DNA of 8,855 bases, from assembly GCA_024639025.1 (NCBI GenBank), contig JAHEJF010000047.1:1-8855 (forward strand), written 5' to 3'. The notes under the pieces are model-generated. The model had not been told where the DNA came from, did not search any database, and saw only the letters and a program-made list of their open reading frames with translations. The position numbers and the translations under genes were made by a program. How positions within the stretch are numbered: position 1 is the stretch's first letter; each line of letters opens with the position of its first letter. Below are positions 6,180-8,855 of this stretch, in pieces. The DNA comes from Ahrensia sp. GTDB taxonomy: Bacteria > Pseudomonadota > Alphaproteobacteria > Rhizobiales > Rhizobiaceae.

Positions 6180-7346
6180 TCATCCATTTTCCGGACGGGG
6201 TGCCGGAACTGGCAATTCGATACCCTGTCGCAAACCGAGATCGTCTATCTGATTTTGGCCCACCAAATCGCTCTGGTCCGGACGATCTGCCGGAACAGGA
6301 TAGGCCGCAAGGTATCGGCCGTTGAGCACTACGGCAGATTTGCTCACACCATCAGCGCCACCCAAACCAGAATCAAGGGCATTTGGCGTGCGTTGCATGG
6401 CTGAAATCAGAGGAGTGTCAAATTCGATATAGCCTTCAATTTGGCGGCCATCCCATCTTTGAGCCCGTGCCTCTTCCGTGCAGACCTCCAGGCGCAAATC
6501 GGCAATTGTGTTTGATACATCTGCCGGTCTGGGCAATGCCAGCAAACTTGTTGCTTGCGATTGTGTGCTGGCAAAACCCTGTTCCAACAGAGCGACGCTT
6601 CTCTCTGCCCGGGTCTTTTGAGAAGTTGCACCCAGAACTATGGCAACCATCGTCTGCCCTTGACGCGTTGCTGAGGCGGCCAGATTGAAACCTGATGCAC
6701 AGACAAAGCCTGTCTTCATGCCATCGGCTCCGGCATAGCGGCCCAGAAGCAGATTATATGAGGCAGTGACTTCATCGCCGATGCGTATCGCCTCTGCCGC
6801 AAAGATCGGATCATATTGCGGAAAATTCTTGCGGATGGCTGTCGCCAGCAAAGCCAAATCACGGGCTGTTGTATACTGATCAGGGTGATGCAAACCGTGC
6901 GGATTGACAAAATTGGTATCCGTCATCCCCAGCAAGGTGGCTTCTCGGTTCATTGCCGCAATGAAGCTTGGTTCGCTACCTGACACGGCTTCTCCCAACG
7001 CAACCGCCACGTCATTGGCGGATTTGACAATGATCATTTCAAGCGCATTTTCGACCGTCATCACGGCGCCGACCTTGTAGCCCATCTTACTCGGCGGATG
7101 GTTGGCAGCGTGGTTGGACATGCGGACCGGAGATCGCAGTGTCAGATTACCAGCCTCGATCTCCCGAAATATTACATAGGCTGTCATGAGCTTGGTGAGT
7201 GACGCGGGGCTCCAGCGGTCAAACGCCTGCTCGGCGGCAATCACCCTTCCGGATTGAACATCAACAACTATGCCCGGCGCGGCGCCGGATCGTGCCGTTG
7301 CCAGACCAAGCAGTACCAACAGGGAAAGCGCGATTGTTCTCAGCAT
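6180..7346 (-). CDS. D-alanyl-D-alanine carboxypeptidase (low-molecular-weight PBP, peptidase S11)
   Basis: This periplasmic enzyme removes the terminal D-alanine from peptidoglycan pentapeptides, limiting 4-3 cross-linking and producing tetrapeptides. A signal peptide covers about residues 1-23. The penicillin-binding motifs are complete: SLTK with S49 and K52, SAN (109-111) and KTG (211-213). Supporting motifs are NPHGL (148-152) and GADGMKTGF. The catalytic domain ends near 260. The C-terminal roughly 120 residues do not resemble the PBP5 C-terminal domain as I know it. They end in a proline-rich stretch (ELPVPAPRPENG) instead of an amphipathic membrane anchor, so the protein may be soluble or held otherwise. 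The ATG at 7346 has only a weak ribosome site. It converges on tusA and diverges from the M20 gene. Confidence 0.94.
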   Translation of the reverse strand: MLRTIALSLLVLLGLATARSGAAPGIVVDVQSGRVIAAEQAFDRWSPASLTKLMTAYVIFREIEAGNLTLRSPVRMSNHAANHPPSKMGYKVGAVMTVENALEMIIVKSANDVAVALGEAVSGSEPSFIAAMNREATLLGMTDTNFVNPHGLHHPDQYTTARDLALLATAIRKNFPQYDPIFAAEAIRIGDEVTASYNLLLGRYAGADGMKTGFVCASGFNLAASATRQGQTMVAIVLGATSQKTRAERSVALLEQGFASTQSQATSLLALPRPADVSNTIADLRLEVCTEEARAQRWDGRQIEGYIEFDTPLISAMQRTPNALDSGLGGADGVSKSAVVLNGRYLAAYPVPADRPDQSDLVGQNQIDDLGLRQGIELPVPAPRPENG

Positions 7347-7437
7347 TGTGACTCTGCGAATTCTTCAGTATGCCACTTCCTTAGTTCAGTGAATTGTGGC
7401 TGACAAAGCATTTATTCGGGTCGAGGCCGATTAATGC

Positions 7438-7466
7438 TTGATGTGGCAGCTTTGCCGCTCCATTTA
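7438..7466 (+). promoter_or_regulatory. Candidate promoter for the M20 amidohydrolase gene
   Basis: TTGATG (7438-7443) and CATTTA (7461-7466) are 17 bases apart in the divergent 152-base region before the gene. The predicted start, near 7473, lies about 26 bases before the ATG and leaves room for the AAAGG site. Both boxes are partial matches. A small inverted repeat, GGCA-GCTT-TGCC (7445-7456), sits within the spacer. Confidence 0.3.
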
Positions 7467-7498
7467 TCAGCAACAGAAACGTATGTTAAAGGTTGGTC

Positions 7499-8662
7499 AT
7501 GGCCATATTGAACAGCGCAGCAGAATTGAAAGCCGAAGCCAGTGAATGGCGCAGGCACCTGCATCAAAACCCGGAGATCATGTTTGATGTGCATGACACC
7601 GCGGCATTTGTGACGGATAAGCTCAAAGCATTTGGATGTGACGAAGTGGTCACGGGTCTGGGACGTACTGGCGTGGTAGCCGTGATCGCTGGCAATAGGG
7701 GTGAAGGCGATACCATTGGTCTGCGTTCTGACATGGATGCGTTGCCCATCAAAGAAGCCACTGGCAAGGATTATGCATCGTTGCGCGCTGGCAAGATGCA
7801 TGCATGTGGCCATGACGGACATATGGCCATGTTGCTGGGTGCCGCCAAGTACTTAGCGGAAACGCGAAATTTTGCCGGCAAAGCTGTTGTGATATTTCAA
7901 CCCGCTGAGGAGGGCGGCGGTGGCGGCAATGAAATGGTCAAAGATGGTCTGATGGAGAGATTTGGTATTGACCGGGTTTATGGCATGCACAATTGGCCAA
8001 ACCTGCCCGCCGGCGAATTTGCTATCCGCTCCGGCCCATTTTTTGCGGCAACCGATGAGTTCAACATTGTGATTGAGGGCAAGGGTGGCCATGCTGCCAT
8101 GCCGCATAACACTGTCGATCCCATCGTTGCAGGGGCTTCCCTGGTCCAAGCATTGCAAAGCATAGCTTCACGCAATGTCGATCCGATTTCATCAATCGTC
8201 GTATCTGTCACCAAATTCAATGCCGGACATGCCCACAATGTCATACCAGAGAAGGTTGAATTGGCTGGCACATTGCGCTCATTGGTGGCTGAGACTAGGG
8301 AACTGGGTGAACAAAGACTGTATGAAACCGCCCAGGGTGTCGCATCTGCCCATGGCTGCAAAGCGGATGTCCGATTTCGAAGGGGATACCCTGTAACGGT
8401 GAACCACGATGTCCACACAGCTCTTGCCGTGGAGGCTGCAGAGCATGTGGTCGGCAAGGGCCAAGTGGACACAGACGCACGACCCAGCATGGGCGGCGAA
8501 GACTTTTCATACATGCTCGAATCGCGCCCCGGTTCGATGATTCTGATCGGCAATGGCGATAGTGCGGGCCTGCATCATCCGGAATATGATTTCAATGACG
8601 ACATCATTCCCTTTGGTATCAGTTATTGGGCCCAATTGGTGGAGTCTAATCCCGTGCGATGA
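7499..8662 (+). CDS. M20 family metallo-amidohydrolase (HipO-like), substrate unknown
   Basis: This is a predicted cytoplasmic di-metal hydrolase that cleaves an acyl-amide, as in hippurate hydrolases, N-acetyl-amino-acid deacetylases and IAA-amino-acid hydrolases. The ATG at 7499 is preceded at 6 bases by AAAGG and gives 387 residues; a TTG at 7493 is in frame but less likely. Motifs, numbered from that ATG: RRHLHQNPE (18-26), GLRSDMDALPI (75-85), HACGHDGHM with metal ligands C103 and H105, FQPAEEGGGGG with catalytic E137 and ligand E138, GMHNWP with H164, the lid/dimerisation domain GKGGHAAMPH (195-204), and SMGGEDFSYM plus LHHPEYDFND with the last histidine ligand. All ligands of the Cys-containing subgroup are present. 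The neighbourhood gives no hint of the substrate. Confidence 0.92.
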   Translation: MAILNSAAELKAEASEWRRHLHQNPEIMFDVHDTAAFVTDKLKAFGCDEVVTGLGRTGVVAVIAGNRGEGDTIGLRSDMDALPIKEATGKDYASLRAGKMHACGHDGHMAMLLGAAKYLAETRNFAGKAVVIFQPAEEGGGGGNEMVKDGLMERFGIDRVYGMHNWPNLPAGEFAIRSGPFFAATDEFNIVIEGKGGHAAMPHNTVDPIVAGASLVQALQSIASRNVDPISSIVVSVTKFNAGHAHNVIPEKVELAGTLRSLVAETRELGEQRLYETAQGVASAHGCKADVRFRRGYPVTVNHDVHTALAVEAAEHVVGKGQVDTDARPSMGGEDFSYMLESRPGSMILIGNGDSAGLHHPEYDFNDDIIPFGISYWAQLVESNPVR

Positions 8663-8673
8663 AGGTGCCGATT

Positions 8674-8752
8674 GCTGTTGAACGGATGCATGGCTATTTG
8701 CTAGTGTCACGCAAAGGTCTTGTTCAAGCGAAAAGCAACAGCCCAATTTTTT
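8674..8752 (+). other. Inverted repeat and T-tract between the M20 gene and the tRNA
   Basis: GCTGTTG (8674-8680) is repeated in inverted orientation as CAACAGC (8736-8742). The flanking ATT and AAT also pair if a two-base bulge is allowed. A run of six T residues (8747-8752) ends directly at the tRNA. The arms are 55 bases apart, so this is a poor intrinsic terminator on its own. The stretch must also hold any separate tRNA promoter, for which I see no clear boxes. Confidence 0.25.
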
Positions 8753-8829
8753 GGTCCCGTAGCTCAGTTGGATAGAGCATCAGATTCCTAATCTGAGGGT
8801 CGCAGGTTCAATTCCTGCCGGGATCACCA
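8753..8829 (+). tRNA. tRNA-Arg (anticodon CCU)
   Basis: This 77-base gene folds as a complete cloverleaf. The acceptor stem is GGTCCCG with CGGGATC (one G-U pair). The D arm is GCTC/GAGC. The anticodon stem is TCAGA/TCTGA around the loop TTCCTAA, giving anticodon CCT (8787-8789), which reads AGG. The variable loop has 5 bases, and the T arm is GCAGG/CCTGC with loop TTCAATT. The discriminator is A and the terminal CCA is encoded. Only 26 bases follow, without a visible terminator hairpin. Confidence 0.98.
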
Positions 8830-8855
8830 ACAATATCAATTACTTATGGTTTTTG

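Noticed and set aside
6189..6208. TTCCGG/CCGGAA hairpin as terminator for the convergent genes
   Set aside because: It is inside the carboxypeptidase coding sequence, has an eight-base loop and has no T-run on either strand.
7412..7822. 136-codon open frame on the minus strand
   Set aside because: It runs across the divergent region and antisense to the M20 gene and lacks family-like sequence.
7978..8553. 191-codon open frame on the minus strand
   Set aside because: It lies wholly opposite the M20 amidohydrolase, whose motifs are complete. The translation shows no recognisable domain, so it is a shadow frame.
8698..8726. TTGCTA and TGTTCA, 17 bases apart, as a tRNA promoter
   Set aside because: The -10 matches the consensus too poorly to list.

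Overview
This window looks like ordinary housekeeping chromosome from an alphaproteobacterium, most likely of the order Hyphomicrobiales (Rhizobiales). Three things suggest this. The protein sequences resemble rhizobial and Brucella-type AroB, AroK, XerD and AccA. The gene order (CNNM transporter, aroB and aroK on one strand, then a small membrane protein, xerD and accA on the other) matches what I recall of rhizobial chromosomes. The base composition is moderate rather than very GC-rich, which may fit a marine member of the group. The species cannot be fixed from the sequence alone.

Layout. Positions 1-2397 hold a leftward operon aroK-aroB-CNNM: shikimate kinase and 3-dehydroquinate synthase overlap by 4 bases, followed closely by a DUF21/CBS membrane protein cut off by the window edge. 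From a shared 121-base divergent region, a rightward set begins: a 62-codon one-helix membrane protein, xerD (chromosome dimer resolution) and accA (acetyl-CoA carboxylase carboxyltransferase alpha). A lipoprotein of the YafK/DpaA branch of L,D-transpeptidases follows, with tusA (sulfur carrier) one base behind it. A leftward D-alanyl-D-alanine carboxypeptidase meets tusA end to end with no intergenic base. Divergent from it is an M20 metallo-amidohydrolase. The window closes with a complete tRNA-Arg(CCU) gene with encoded CCA. No stretch over 300 bases lacks a gene.

How the genes relate. aroK and aroB act in the same pathway (steps 5 and 2 of the shikimate route). The L,D-transpeptidase-like lipoprotein and the D,D-carboxypeptidase both act on periplasmic peptidoglycan stem peptides, and the carboxypeptidase makes the tetrapeptides that L,D-transpeptidase-fold enzymes use. 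The other neighbours share no evident function.

I found no mobile element, CRISPR array, defence system, frameshifted gene or convincing novel multi-gene system. The items most worth checking are the small membrane protein, the YafK-like lipoprotein, a perfect inverted repeat upstream of accA, a palindrome containing a consensus -10 box, and the unusual start of tusA.
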